A stretch of DNA of 64,000 bases from Geobacillus thermodenitrificans subsp. thermodenitrificans DSM 465 (GCF_000496575.1 NZ_AYKT01000012.1:51569-115568); one strand, 5' to 3'. Counted from the first letter of the stretch, positions 48,240 through 58,200 are shown. Numbers and translations are program-made. Notes: a model not told the origin generated them from the sequence alone.

Positions 48240-49022
48240 ATGAATTTTGGAGAAAAACTTGTTAAGTTACGAAAAGAGAAAGGACTGTCTCAAGAGGCTC
48301 TAGCGGAAAAATTAAACACCACTCGACAAGCAATAAGTAAATGGGAAAATGGTCAAGGATTCCCCGAAACTGAAAAACTATTGATGATTGCGAATATCTT
48401 TGAGGTATCTATTGATTACTTATTGAAAGAGTCTGCCGAAAATAATGATGATAAAGAAGATGGTTATTATGTTAGTAGAGAAATGGCAGAAGGTTTTTTA
48501 TTAAGTTCAAAAAAAATTGCTAACCATGTTGGTATAGGCTTCGGACTGTTTGCACTAGCGTTTGAACCATATTTTATTTTAGGAACCACCTCACTTCTAG
48601 GTGTTCTATTAATTATTATCATCGCAACATTAGGTATTATTTCTTTTGCTACGTTAGGCTTTGATCAAGGACAATATACAGTTCTAAAAAAAGAAGTGTT
48701 ATTGTTTGATTCAAATTATATTAAAGAATTAAGAACAAGATATGAAGGATTTAAAAGAAAACATTTAGGAACAACAATAGTTGGAGGTTCTTTATTAGCA
48801 GTAGGTTTTCTAGCTTTTGCTTTGGAGAAAAAGTTAGAAATGGGTATCTTAGTTCCTTATTATCCGATTTTTGTTTTTTTGATAGCTGTTGGCCTTGCTT
48901 TATCTGTTCGTACTATCACTATTATTTCAGCATATCAATTATTAGTAAAAAATAATGAGCATACAAATCGCCTTAGTTTTAAATTAAAACAAAAAATAAA
49001 GAAGAAGTTTGATGAGTATTAG
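48240..49022 (+). CDS. XRE-family regulator with C-terminal membrane domain
   Basis: A 260-residue protein. An N-terminal HTH (EKLVKLRKEKGLSQEALAEK, then TTRQAISKWENGQGFP) spans residues 5-60. After a charged linker come about four hydrophobic segments near 98-118, 120-140, 182-200 and 208-232. This architecture tethers the DNA-binding domain to the membrane. ATG 48240 follows AAAGGAG. The gene is markedly AT-richer than the core genes and sits between an IS and phage relics, suggesting acquisition. The tandem repeats upstream are its likely operator. Confidence 0.85.
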   Translation: MNFGEKLVKLRKEKGLSQEALAEKLNTTRQAISKWENGQGFPETEKLLMIANIFEVSIDYLLKESAENNDDKEDGYYVSREMAEGFLLSSKKIANHVGIGFGLFALAFEPYFILGTTSLLGVLLIIIIATLGIISFATLGFDQGQYTVLKKEVLLFDSNYIKELRTRYEGFKRKHLGTTIVGGSLLAVGFLAFALEKKLEMGILVPYYPIFVFLIAVGLALSVRTITIISAYQLLVKNNEHTNRLSFKLKQKIKKKFDEY

Positions 49023-49073
49023 GAGCATACAAAATCGATTTCAAAAGTAATACCAATTCTAAGCAATGAATAC

Positions 49074-49100
49074 AACCGAGGAATAATATACTCCTCGGTT
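49074..49100. terminator. Hairpin between the XRE gene and the amidase relic
   Basis: AACCGAGGA and TCCTCGGTT form a nine-base perfect stem with a nine-base loop. T-run is weak, and the position between convergent genes supports a terminator. Confidence 0.55.
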
Positions 49101-49108
49101 ACTTCCAT

Positions 49109-49817
49109 TTACTCATACTTCACAAACGCATCCTTAAATCCAGCTTTCTTCGCTTTTGCTAACTGCTTGTCTGCATTCTTTTTAACACTATAAGCACCAA
49201 TCTGCACATGATACAGTTTTTTAGCGCCAGTTGATGGTTTAGAAGTTGTTGTTCCTTCTGCTAATTCTTTCTTCACATCTGCTCGGAACGTAGCCATTGA
49301 TTTGCCAAATTTAGAAAACCAATGACGCGGGTCACCATGATTACTAGCAATCTTCTTTATGATACCCTTCATAATGACCGATAATATTTTTCTCAGTTAA
49401 TTTGTATTGTTTACAAAGATACGCGCACAATTCAACCGCTTCTTTATAAACTTTATTAAAGTAAGTTTTATCCGTTAAATTATCTTCACAAATTTCAAAG
49501 CCAATATGTGTATTATTCGCATCTCCACCCGCATGCCAACCACGATGATTCCAAGGTAACGTTTGATATGTCGCAATTGATCCATCTTTTAACTTTCCGA
49601 TAAATGCATGAACACACACCTGCCTACCATCTGGTCTTGGCTGATTCCAGTGATTGTTGTATTGATTTTTCCCTAGTAAACCATCATCCGAACCAACATA
49701 GCGCTTTCAATTTGAATTGTTTGCTCCTGTGCTGTGAACCATAATTCCTTTTGGTGTAATCTTTCTTCCCGCTTTATAGCACTCATTCTTTGTTAAATAT
49801 AACTTTTTTAAATTCAT
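49109..49817 (-). pseudogene. Broken phage-type N-acetylmuramoyl-L-alanine amidase with SPOR domain
   Basis: A lysin gene with two lesions. Starting at ATG 49817 the N-terminus reads KGIMVHSTGANNSN and hits an in-frame TGA at about 49709. The same frame resumes with KRYVGSDDGLLGKNQYNNHW and carries the amidase core (VCVHAFIGKL, WHAGG, HIGFEICED). A frameshift near 49355 separates the final GHYEGY from the next segment, IASNHGDPRHWFSKFGK. The C-terminus has a SPOR-like peptidoglycan-binding region (LYHVQIGAYSVKKNADKQL). ATG overlaps the holin stop (ATGA). The catalytic Zn ligands are split by the mutations, so it is probably non-functional. Confidence 0.85.
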
Positions 49818-50224
49818 GATTCATTTCCCCCTTTATTGTGTAACTGAGCAAGTACATTTTTTAACTTCTCTGGTATTGGTAAACCTAATCGTGAAGCGTT
49901 TTCTAGCATAGAAATACCTTTATTTGAACAATAAAAAAAGATGACCGCTGTTCTAAGAACGCTGCCATCTCCTATCAAATGAGTGTCAATCATATGCCCG
50001 ACACCAACCAATATAAAAATTAACACTTTTTTAAATATCCCTCGGTAACCAATTTCACTAGATAGTTCTTTATCGACAATTGCACACATAATTCCTGTGA
50101 TATAATCAGCAACAACTAATATAATCAATGCATACAAAAAGCCATCTAACCCTCCTAAAAACCAACCCATGAAACCACCTAGTGCTGTAACAATCATTTG
50201 TATCCAATTCCATATATCCTTCAC
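49814..50224 (-). CDS. Phage holin (toxin-secretion/lysis holin type)
   Basis: A 136-residue protein with three to four hydrophobic segments. The GFLYALIILVVADYITGIMC and SSEIGYRGIFKKVLIFILVG pattern is that of the phage_holin_4/TcdE-like family, which forms membrane holes for lysin release. It is intact and overlaps the broken amidase gene (ATGA), the usual holin-lysin cassette. No other phage genes are nearby except a GH18 scrap, so this is a prophage remnant. Confidence 0.88.
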   Translation of the reverse strand: MKDIWNWIQMIVTALGGFMGWFLGGLDGFLYALIILVVADYITGIMCAIVDKELSSEIGYRGIFKKVLIFILVGVGHMIDTHLIGDGSVLRTAVIFFYCSNKGISMLENASRLGLPIPEKLKNVLAQLHNKGGNES

Positions 50225-50301
50225 AGTAAGTTTCCTTCTTTAGTTTTTAAAATAATCTATATAAAAAGAGTGCCTACATTTTGTAGACACCCTTGAATTA
50301 T

Positions 50302-50439
50302 TTATATTTGTTTAGGCAATGCTTCCCACACCCGCATATCTTCCTGCCCTAATGACCAAATGGCAATGCCTCGTAATTTCCATCGGTAAGCAGCTTCATT
50401 TGCCCAATAAACCAGACTATCGACATCTTGATAATAAAG
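50302..50439 (-). pseudogene. C-terminal fragment of a GH18-type glycoside hydrolase
   Basis: A 45-codon minus-strand fragment without a start. It includes DVDSLVYWANEAAYRWKL and RGIAIWSLGQEDMRVWEAL before a stop at 50302. The GIAIWSLGQED block is typical of the last strand of GH18 chitinase-like domains, as in spore cortex and phage tail enzymes. It is bounded upstream by stops and by rlmD, so it is a remnant. Confidence 0.7.
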
Positions 50440-50460
50440 TTATCAATACTTCAACCCTTC

Positions 50461-51852
50461 TTATTTATCCACCCTAGACATCAATGCTACCAACTCAACG
50501 TGTGCTGTATGCGGGAACATGTCAACCGGTTGGACGGTTTTTAATGTATATCCAAATGGAACTAATTCTGCAATATCTGCGGCAAACGTTTCTGGGTTGC
50601 ACGAGACGTAAACGATCCGCTCCGGCTGGGACCGGCCGATTTTTCGCATCACTTTTCCGCCCGCACCCGAACGCGGAGGATCCAAAAGCAACAGCTCCGG
50701 TCTTCCGAATTGTTCGAGCACCTCATCGATGCCACGCCGGGCGTCTCGCGCCAAAAAGTACGTATTGTCAATGCCGTTGTCTTTCGCGTTGCGTTTGGCT
50801 GATTCGATTGATGTTTCCACAATTTCAATGCCAGCTAACGCCTTTACTCGTTTGGCGAATGGCAAGGAAAACGTGCCTACTCCGCAGAAGAGGTCAATCA
50901 TTTTTTCGTGAGGCTGCGGTTTCCCCATTTCCAACGCCAGTTCGACTAGTTTGGCTGCCTGCACGGGGTTCGTTTGGAAAAACGTATCGAACCAGAGGCG
51001 ATAACGGAACCCGCACAATTCGTCATAAATGAAATCACGACCGGCCAACACGTGCGTTTGTTCCGCCTGGATGCGATCCGCCCACGCCCGATTCTCGAGC
51101 CAAAGCAAGCTCTTCACTTCCGGAAGCGCCTTTGTGATCCGTTCCGTCAAATCATCGGCGGCCTGCTTTAACTCCCCTTCTGGTGCCTCAGTCGCGAAAA
51201 GCGCCACCATGACTTCCCCGGTCGCAAACGATTCACGCACCATGACGTGGCGAAGCAACCCTTCATGGGTATCTTTGTGATATCCAGGCAGCTGGTGATC
51301 GCGAGCCCAACGCGCCACCTCCATGGCAGCTTTAACGATCCGTTCACCCGCAATGAGACATGTCTCCAATGAGATGATTTGCCAAAAATTCCCTTGCTCA
51401 TGCAGTCCAAGCAGTCCCTCAGGAGAGAACGTAAACTCCATTTTATTGCGGTAATGCCACGGATGTTCCATTCCGATCGTCTCGCGCACAATGTTCGGAT
51501 CAAATCCATGTTGCTCCAAGAGCGCCTTCACGTGCTCTGTTTTATGCCGCAATTGCCCTTCATATTGCCAGTGCTGCCAGACACAGCCGCCACAGCGGTC
51601 AAAGTGCGGACACGGCGGCTCGAGCCGCTCTGGATGTGCCTCGATCACTTCTTCCAATCGAGCATTGGCCTTCCGTCGTTTCGGACGATCAATCAAAACC
51701 CGCACCTTTTCACCAGGAAGAGTGGATGGAATGGTGAGTTTGAGCTTTTTTCTCTTCCCCTCCTCTTCCTGCCAAACGACCGCTTGTCCGGCCCCTTTTT
51801 TATCTAACTGCTCAATGTCCGTAATGAACGATTGTTTTGCGCCGTCTATCAA
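50461..51852 (-). CDS. rlmD: 23S rRNA (uracil-5-)-methyltransferase RlmD/RumA family
   Basis: A 463-residue SAM-dependent enzyme. An N-terminal TRAM-like domain is followed by iron-sulfur cysteines (C81, C87, C90 in CPHFDRCGGC). FDTFFQTNP and DLFCGVGTFSLPFA form the SAM site, and the catalytic Cys is in VSCNPETFAADI. The frame is open to 51954, but TTG 51852 has GGAGG eight bases upstream and starts where the TRAM domain begins. Target is probably U1939-type uridine, though Bacillus relatives can have different positions. Confidence 0.9.
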   Translation of the reverse strand: MIDGAKQSFITDIEQLDKKGAGQAVVWQEEEGKRKKLKLTIPSTLPGEKVRVLIDRPKRRKANARLEEVIEAHPERLEPPCPHFDRCGGCVWQHWQYEGQLRHKTEHVKALLEQHGFDPNIVRETIGMEHPWHYRNKMEFTFSPEGLLGLHEQGNFWQIISLETCLIAGERIVKAAMEVARWARDHQLPGYHKDTHEGLLRHVMVRESFATGEVMVALFATEAPEGELKQAADDLTERITKALPEVKSLLWLENRAWADRIQAEQTHVLAGRDFIYDELCGFRYRLWFDTFFQTNPVQAAKLVELALEMGKPQPHEKMIDLFCGVGTFSLPFAKRVKALAGIEIVETSIESAKRNAKDNGIDNTYFLARDARRGIDEVLEQFGRPELLLLDPPRSGAGGKVMRKIGRSQPERIVYVSCNPETFAADIAELVPFGYTLKTVQPVDMFPHTAHVELVALMSRVDK

Positions 51853-52126
51853 TGGCTTTCCTCCTTCCAAGATGAGCGGTGTGTTGTCACTCTTTATGTA
51901 TTGTACACGATGGGCGGGCGAATACAAAGCAACAGCCTGCCATGACCACCTCATTAAATATTCACCTTATTTTTCTATAGTTAAAATAATTCAGATATAA
52001 CAATCTATTTATCAATTACTAATATTCATGTTAAACTAATGAGTGTTCACCTACAGAAAACATTTGTATACGTACAGTGGAATTTATTCTCATACGCTCA
52101 TCATGAATGATCAGGAGGAACGTGTT

Positions 52127-53359
52127 ATGAAGCAACTCATTGCCAAATGGAATCGAGTCAGCCTCGTCAAACGTATCATTATCGGCATCATCATCGGGAT
52201 TACACTTGCAGTTACCGTTCCGGAATCGACAAAATGGATTTCCATTTTCGGTTCGTTATTTGTTGGCGCTCTAAAGGCGGTCGCGCCTGTATTAGTGTTC
52301 TTTCTCGTGATCTCAGCCATTTCTCGGCATCAAAGCGGACAAAAAACAAATATTCAACATATTCTGATTCTATATGGGTTTAGCACGTTCCTAGCCAGTC
52401 TCACTGCCGTCGTAGCCAGCTTTCTCTTTCCGGTTCATTTATCGTTAACCGAAAGCGCAAAAGAGGTTTCTCCTCCTAGCAACATAACGGAAGTGATTCA
52501 ATCATTGCTGTTTAATATTGTCGATAACCCTGTTCACGCCTTACTGAATGCGAACTATATCGGCATTTTGACATGGGCTGTATTGCTTGGCATCGCATTA
52601 AGGACGGCGCCGGAGACAACCAAAAATGTCATCGCTCATTTCTCTGACGCCATCTCGCAAATTGTTACATGGGTTATCAATTTCGCGCCCATCGGCATCA
52701 TGGGGCTTGTTTTCGATGCCATTGTCACTAACGGGCTTTCCGCTTTGATTGATTATGGAAAATTATTAGCAGTTCTTCTTGGGACGATGTGTTTTGTGGC
52801 ATTCGTTATGAATCCACTCATTGTCTTTCTTAACATTCGGCAAAATCCGTATCCGCTCGTTTGGAGATGCATTCGGGAAAGCGGGGTTACAGCGTTCTTT
52901 ACACGCAGCTCGGCCGCAAACATTCCTGTAAACTTGCGGTTATCCGAAATGCTTGGGCTCAATAAAAATACGTATTCTATTTCGATCCCGCTCGGCGCAA
53001 CGATTAATATGGCTGGCGCCGCTGTGACGATTTCCGTCTTAACGCTCGCTGCGGTTCATACGTTGGAAATTGAAGTTGACCTAGGCACTGCACTCATTCT
53101 TAGCGTTCTTTCCGCCATCGCCGCCGCGGGGGCATCCGGTGTCGCTGGGGGGTCGCTCCTCCTTATCCCATTAGCATGCAGTTTGTTTGGCATCCCGAAT
53201 GATATCGCCATGCAAGTCGTAGGGGTCGGTTTCATCATTGGCGTTTTGCAAGATTCATGCGAAACTGCCCTAAACTCATCCTCGGATGTCCTTTTTACCG
53301 CCACAGCAGAATATGCGAAAAGACGCAAAGAAGGAAAACAAGTGGCCATCAAAGCATAA
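52127..53359 (+). CDS. sstT: Sodium/serine-threonine symporter
   Basis: A 410-residue dicarboxylate/amino acid:cation symporter (DAACS) of the SstT type, with about nine membrane segments and re-entrant loops. [20 protein letters not shown], the [14 protein letters not shown] loop and [12 protein letters not shown] are characteristic. ATG 52127 has AGGAGG eight bases upstream. Imports serine and threonine with Na+. Single gene. Confidence 0.93.
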   Translation: MKQLIAKWNRVSLVKRIIIGIIIGITLAVTVPESTKWISIFGSLFVGALKAVAPVLVFFLVISAISRHQSGQKTNIQHILILYGFSTFLASLTAVVASFLFPVHLSLTESAKEVSPPSNITEVIQSLLFNIVDNPVHALLNANYIGILTWAVLLGIALRTAPETTKNVIAHFSDAISQIVTWVINFAPIGIMGLVFDAIVTNGLSALIDYGKLLAVLLGTMCFVAFVMNPLIVFLNIRQNPYPLVWRCIRESGVTAFFTRSSAANIPVNLRLSEMLGLNKNTYSISIPLGATINMAGAAVTISVLTLAAVHTLEIEVDLGTALILSVLSAIAAAGASGVAGGSLLLIPLACSLFGIPNDIAMQVVGVGFIIGVLQDSCETALNSSSDVLFTATAEYAKRRKEGKQVAIKA

Positions 53360-53389
53360 CGGCATCCCCCTTTGCATGGTGTCTGAAAA

Positions 53390-53727
53390 GCGAAAGCAGG
53401 GCCATTCAAACTGTCCCGACCGGGGCCAGCCATGAAAACGCGATTTACGAACGTTTCGGCCTACCCATGAACTCGTAGCCGCTCTCGGCACTGTCTGGGG
53501 CAAAGACGCATCAGCGCAACAAGCCACCGATGACACCCATGTCGGCATCATGAAAAACGCTGTCCGACTGGGGTTCGTTCGTTTCTCGTTAACGTCCAAC
53601 ACGGTAGCCGCGAAGGCTCCTTAAAAGTGGAAAACAACGATGTTAAAAAACTGCTCAACAGACCTTGACGCTGATCAACGAAGCGCTGACGCAAATCGTT
53701 TTCGAAATCGGCGGAATCAACCACTAA
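53390..53727 (+). pseudogene. Degenerate gene of unknown family after sstT
   Basis: Coherent protein pieces lie in several frames: IQTVPTGASHENAIYERFGL, then ATDDTHVGIMKNAVRLGFVR, then KVENNDVKKLLN and finally INEALTQIVFEIGGINH before a stop at about 53727. At least two frameshifts and a stop separate them. The final terminator at 53736 would belong to this relic. I cannot name the family. Confidence 0.5.
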
Positions 53728-53735
53728 TATTCATA

Positions 53736-53774
53736 AAAAACCGGCCGTTTGCTTATTTTGTACGGCCGGTTTTC
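53736..53774. terminator. Terminator after the degenerate gene
   Basis: AAAACCGGCCGT and ACGGCCGGTTTT form a perfect stem with a loop of about 13 bases, with T-run on the plus strand and A-run mirrored. Confidence 0.88.
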
Positions 53775-53854
53775 CCTTCTCTACATTCCACTCAATAAAT
53801 GCTAATAAAAGTAAATAATGCCCATCATCCTCAAAATGTGGACTTGATGTTCAT

Positions 53855-54034
53855 TTACATATAACGCATTAACAAAATGACAAAGACAGCTAATCCGATA
53901 GACGCGCTAAAAAAACAGAGCGCCATCCATTTCACAGCTTTTCTCTTTCGCACAAAGCCATACACAAACAAAATGACTGAGACAACAAACAAAAATAGAA
54001 TAACGGAAGAAATACTCACGTTCGTCACATTCAT
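53855..54034 (-). CDS. Small two-helix membrane protein
   Basis: A 59-residue protein with two hydrophobic helices (about 9-28 and 37-57) joined by a basic turn (RKRKAVK). ATG 54034 follows AAGGTGAGGAG. Function unknown. Similar tiny proteins are common in Bacillaceae. Confidence 0.6.
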   Translation of the reverse strand: MNVTNVSISSVILFLFVVSVILFVYGFVRKRKAVKWMALCFFSASIGLAVFVILLMRYM

Positions 54035-54122
54035 CACTCCTCACCTTGTTCAGGAAACGTCACATATTCCTTATAGGAACTGCCTCGTCATTTGTTATGT
54101 GCGTACGATTGTTTCAACGAAA

Positions 54123-54158
54123 CGAAAAAAGGGTGTCCTGCTGCTTTTAGGACACCCT
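54123..54158 (-). terminator. Terminator of the AlsT-type gene
   Basis: GGGTGTCCT and AGGACACCC form a nine-base perfect stem with a nine-base loop. On the minus strand TTTTTT follows. Confidence 0.85.
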
Positions 54159-54229
54159 CGACGTCAGATCATTGCTATTCATGTACTGGGCAACCTAGAC
54201 ACGGATTGTTGCGACAAAGCAACCGTCTC

Positions 54230-55699
54230 TTATAAGGCTTTCTTTTGATTCTCTTCAGATTTCTTATATCCGTTTTCCCAGAATGTCGCGTTTTTGATTT
54301 CATATTTCGATGAATTGAACTCTGGGTCTTTGCCTTGTTTCAACTGTTCTTCGTAATCTTTTAAAGCAATATAGGCTGGTTTAAATAGTAATAAGATTGC
54401 GATCAAGTTTAACCAAACCATAATGCCAAGCCCGATATCGCCCATTGCCCACGCCGTTGTTGCTGTTTTTACCGTTCCATAGAACGTGGCAGCCAAAAAG
54501 ATGATTTTTAGTCCCAAAAAAGCAATTCCCTTATTTTTACCACGTACGAGATAGGCGAGGTTTGTCTCAGCAATATAGTAATAGGCGTACATCGTTGTAA
54601 AAGCGAAGAAGAATAGCGCAATCGCGATAAATGCTGAACCAAATCCTGGTAGAAGCGTATCAACAGCCGCTTGCGTATAACCAGCACCCGGTTCTACACC
54701 TTCAAGGTTGACAACGATCGGTTCTCCTGTTTTTTCATTAATGACATTGTATTGATTTGTAAATAAAATCATCAGTGCAGTCGCCGTTACGACTAAGAAT
54801 ACATCTAAATAAATTGAAAACGCTTGCACTAACCCCTGCTTCGCCGGGTGAGATACTTCAGCAGCCGCTGCCGGGTGAGCACCTGTACCTTGACCAGCTT
54901 CATTAGCATAAAGACCACGTTTTACGCCCCACATAACAGCCGATCCGATAATGCCACCAAACACTTGTTCAGCACCAAACGCACTTTTAAAAATAAGAGC
55001 AAATACTTCTGGGATTTTGTCAAAGTTCACACCAATGATCGCAATGGCGATTAACAAATATCCAGCAGCCATAAAAGGAACAACAATTTCAGCCGTTCTG
55101 GCGATCCGCTTAACTCCTCCGAAAATGGTAAAACCAAGAATAGAAATAACAATAATTCCCGTAACCAGTTTATTAATGCCAAACGCGTTATAAACGCTAT
55201 CTGCAATAGAGTTCGCCTGAATTCCCGGCATTAACACCGCCATCGCAAGAAGGATAGCTACGGCAATAACGATCGCAAACCATTTCCAACCAAGCCCTTT
55301 TTCAATATAGAAAGCTGGGCCGCCTCGGTACTGTCCATCTTGTTCTTCTTTATAAATTTGTGCCAGCGTGGACTCAACATAAGCCGTCGCTGCGCCGATA
55401 AAGGTAATCACCCACATCCAAAATACGGCCCCTGGTCCCCCATACGCAATCCCCGTTGCCGTTCCAGCCACATTCCCTACACCAATGCGGCCTGATAACG
55501 ACATTGTCAACGCTTGGAATGAAGATACTCCCGCATCAGAGCCCTTCCCGGTCGTCACAAGCTTAACCATTTCTTTAAAGTGACGAATCTGCAGGAATCT
55601 AGTCCTAATACTAAAATACAAACCACAAAAAACAATAAAAACGATTAATAGAGGGCTCCATAATAATCCGTTGACTGTTTCGACAAATTTTTCAATCAA
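54230..55699 (-). CDS. alsT: Sodium:alanine/glycine symporter (AGCS family)
   Basis: A 489-residue AGCS transporter with about 11 membrane segments. The family motif region GNVAGTATGIAYGGPGAVFW is followed by VESTLAQIYKEEQDGQYRGG, GGVKRIARTAEIVVPFMA and GLYANEAGQGTGAHPAAAA. The start is TTG 55699, six bases after GGAGGG. It imports alanine or glycine with Na+, and some Bacillus relatives take glutamine. Single gene. Confidence 0.92.
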   Translation of the reverse strand: MIEKFVETVNGLLWSPLLIVFIVFCGLYFSIRTRFLQIRHFKEMVKLVTTGKGSDAGVSSFQALTMSLSGRIGVGNVAGTATGIAYGGPGAVFWMWVITFIGAATAYVESTLAQIYKEEQDGQYRGGPAFYIEKGLGWKWFAIVIAVAILLAMAVLMPGIQANSIADSVYNAFGINKLVTGIIVISILGFTIFGGVKRIARTAEIVVPFMAAGYLLIAIAIIGVNFDKIPEVFALIFKSAFGAEQVFGGIIGSAVMWGVKRGLYANEAGQGTGAHPAAAAEVSHPAKQGLVQAFSIYLDVFLVVTATALMILFTNQYNVINEKTGEPIVVNLEGVEPGAGYTQAAVDTLLPGFGSAFIAIALFFFAFTTMYAYYYIAETNLAYLVRGKNKGIAFLGLKIIFLAATFYGTVKTATTAWAMGDIGLGIMVWLNLIAILLLFKPAYIALKDYEEQLKQGKDPEFNSSKYEIKNATFWENGYKKSEENQKKAL

Positions 55700-56559
55700 A
55701 TAAATCCCTCCTCGGCTAATCAGTTACTTTTGTTGTATAACACGCAGCTAAGTTTATTATAAATATCACACACTAATGTTTCAATAATTTTTTATAATAG
55801 TTTTTTTTGGTATTTTCGGAATAAACTTTACATCTCTTGTTTTATGAGCGCAGAAGCAAGACATTTTTATTTGTTTTTTTAGAATAAATTTTGAGCCAAC
55901 ACCACTAGCGACGTCAAGCTTTTTTATCGTCGCCGGTCGTTTTTTATTTGGTTCAACGTAAATACTTTCATTCAGGCCCAAACCTTTCCAAATCCTTCTC
56001 TGCTGGGACGAACGATTGCCCCAGCGAGCAGTGGATTGCCCTATCTCGCGACTCCAATAGAACAACTTTCACATGTTAGAACAATGAAAAAATCGACCCT
56101 AGTCGGCCGATTGAGCTTGGACGGCTCTATGTTATGCTCTCATTATTCCAAGTGAACAAATGCTTGACAGCTGCTTAAGATATTGAGAAGGAGCAGCTAG
56201 ACAACATCACTGACTCGGAGTGGTCTTAAAGATCGGCCGGAACCCAGTCGATCCATCAGCTAGGGACCAAGACATTTACAGATGATATTTATTATATTTA
56301 AATAATGATTTCCACAAATCAAACGAATTCGAACATTCGTGGGATGAAAACTCCTTTGGTTCCCTTACGTACCAAGGACCTATTTAACATCACAACAGAA
56401 AAATCTTCCTTCTTTTCATTGAGAGAGAAGGAATTTTGAATCAGAGATACGATCTTGCATTATACGAAATTTTAGGCATCACCTGCTTATCCACGCTAAT
56501 GCCGATAATATAAGAATAGCAGTGATGATTTTAATGAAAAGCCCCTTTATGTCTATTTT
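55700..56559. other. 860-base region without an intact gene
   Basis: A minus-strand open frame at 55781-56065 (94 codons) contains the plausible-looking LNESIYVEPNKKRPATIKKL but has no ribosome site and no known family, so it is probably a relic or chance. The remainder (56066-56559) has stops in all frames. Some GC-rich blocks, for example around 56210-56270, look like old coding or mobile-element scraps. Confidence 0.35.
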
Positions 56560-56883
56560 TTATTTAGAAAAATAAACCACATAGAGAGGAGATTGATAAG
56601 TTTGAACCCAAAATATGAGGTTTTCTCTCACGGTAAACTCTTCTATAATCCCTTTAGTAGAAGGTAAATACCCAATGTCATAATTGGATATGTTTCTATT
56701 AATTTCCCTAGATGTTGGAGTATACAATCCCAAGATTATTCTTAACAAAGTGCTTTTCCCCGAACCAATTACCCCAATAATGCCTACACGGTCCCCTTCG
56801 TGTAACGACAAGTTGATATCTTTTAGTATGTAATGTTTATCATCAAATGATTTAGCGATATTGTGCAGCTCAATATCATTCAA
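56560..56883 (-). pseudogene. Truncated ABC transporter ATPase (polysaccharide/teichoic acid export type)
   Basis: 107 codons covering only the N-terminal third of an ATPase. ELHNIAKSFDDKHYILKDIN leads to the Walker A segment [19 protein letters not shown] and a KGIIEEFTVRENLIFW stretch. The LSGGQ signature, Walker B and H-loop are missing. The Walker-A spacing and the short T-P-T-S insertion resemble TagH/RfbE-like exporters. The last residues after the break (QSPLYVVYFSK) are not family-like, so the gene was truncated by a deletion. Confidence 0.75.
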
Positions 56884-57109
56884 TGGTTCTCCCGTAACAT
56901 TCTACTTCTAGGCTTTGAATTATCCTTATCGCCCGTGATGCTAGATAAAATCGGAAAACATACAAACAATCCTTGTTGGTGGATGTGCTATAAAATGAAA
57001 GTGTGACCTAACATTCGATCGGATCACGGAGATGTGCGTTCATTCAATGACTGAATTTGAAGTAGCGTTAGTTGGCGCCTGATTACGTATGTTCATTAGT
57101 GACACTTGA
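56884..57109. other. Intergenic stretch with no recognisable gene
   Basis: No ORF with ribosome site and no family motif on either strand. Confidence 0.4.
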
Positions 57110-57137
57110 GCTAGTTGAGCACTAACGCTCAACTAGC
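57110..57137. repeat. Perfect 11-bp inverted repeat
   Basis: GCTAGTTGAGC and GCTCAACTAGC flank ACTAAC. There is no T-run on either strand, so it is not a classical terminator. It could be an operator or a transposon-end relic. Confidence 0.6.
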
Positions 57138-57153
57138 ATGACGGGTGATTAAT

Positions 57154-57606
57154 TCATAAAGCCGTTTTGCACCAATATATACTAGATGAATCGATACATA
57201 CATAAGAAACATAAAGACGACCTTTATCGGTCATTACAATGTCATCAGACACAAGAGAATAAACCAAAACATAAAGATAGAAGAAAGCAAGCATCAAAAG
57301 CGCTTCGGAAAGAAAACCAAACATTCCTTTCGAACGCTTCAAGATAATCGAAAAAATCGTACCTACCATCCCTGTGGTGACTATAGTCGTTATAAAAAAT
57401 GTCAGGATAATTTTGAGCGAAGAGAAGGTTCCAAGCGAATGAATACGCACATCAGTTGTCAACGAAATAAGATGCATGACTGCATAAAAAAGCAGGAAAG
57501 GAAATGAAATAATAGCTAAGCACATGAAGAATACAACAGTTATTGCAAAGATGTGATCGGAAACAGAATAGTTCTTTCCCCTTTTTCTTTTCTTTATTAT
57601 ATACAA
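57154..57606 (-). CDS. Small polytopic membrane protein, uncertain start
   Basis: Up to 150 residues with about four hydrophobic segments (20-45, 60-80, 85-105, 110-130). The only in-frame starts are TTG 57606, immediately adjacent to AAAGGGG (too close), and internal ATGs. I do not recognise a family. The region is AT-rich and bordered by relics, so it may be a decayed gene. Confidence 0.4.
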   Translation of the reverse strand: MYIIKKRKRGKNYSVSDHIFAITVVFFMCLAIISFPFLLFYAVMHLISLTTDVRIHSLGTFSSLKIILTFFITTIVTTGMVGTIFSIILKRSKGMFGFLSEALLMLAFFYLYVLVYSLVSDDIVMTDKGRLYVSYVCIDSSSIYWCKTAL

Positions 57607-58200
57607 CCCCTTTTTGTAAGTTTATATATATTGGATAATAGATGTTGCAACTATTCAGCCTCATAAGAGGAACGAGATCTTCATATGATGAAAGGCGAAG
57701 AAAATAGTTCGGACACAATCCAGCGAAACATCGTACCCACACTCATGAAACACGAACAAAACGTTTGGTGTCTACTGTTGATGGACGAAACAATAGTGCA
57801 TATTCCGTCTAGAAACGCCCTTTTTGTGCTAGGCTTCTTTAGCCGCTGTCTTCTCTCATTAAGCTCAAGGCGCATGAGCATGCGCAAAAACCCTTTTCCC
57901 CTTCCATTGCACTTAACAAAACAGCAGCCACCGATGATTTTAATAAATATACTAGCGCCACGGCAGTTGGTACAATTAAGGATCGTTAGCAATGGATTGA
58001 AATAAATGAATAACAGGGCCGGACAAGCCGCCCCACGTTCCTTACCTCACGGATCTTCGCCACAAACTCAACGTGTCACGAGCTAATGGATTATCTCTTA
58101 AACATTGCGTTTGCGGGAACATAGCAATGGTTTTTTCTCATTTTCGAGAACTTGTCTGTTCATAGAAACAACTCAAATTTTAGAAGATCACCTTTTCTTC
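57607..58200. other. Gap with possible transposase or gene scrap
   Basis: Overlapping open frames exist on both strands (57681-57992 minus and 57685-58005 plus). The minus-strand piece containing LELNERRQRLKKPSTKRAFL and CTIVSSINSRHQTFCSCF looks the more protein-like, but it has no ribosome site and no family match. Nothing else is supported. Confidence 0.3.

Noticed and set aside
57685..58005. 106-codon plus-strand open frame
   Set aside because: No ribosome site and no recognisable family; the complementary strand is more protein-like and itself unsupported.
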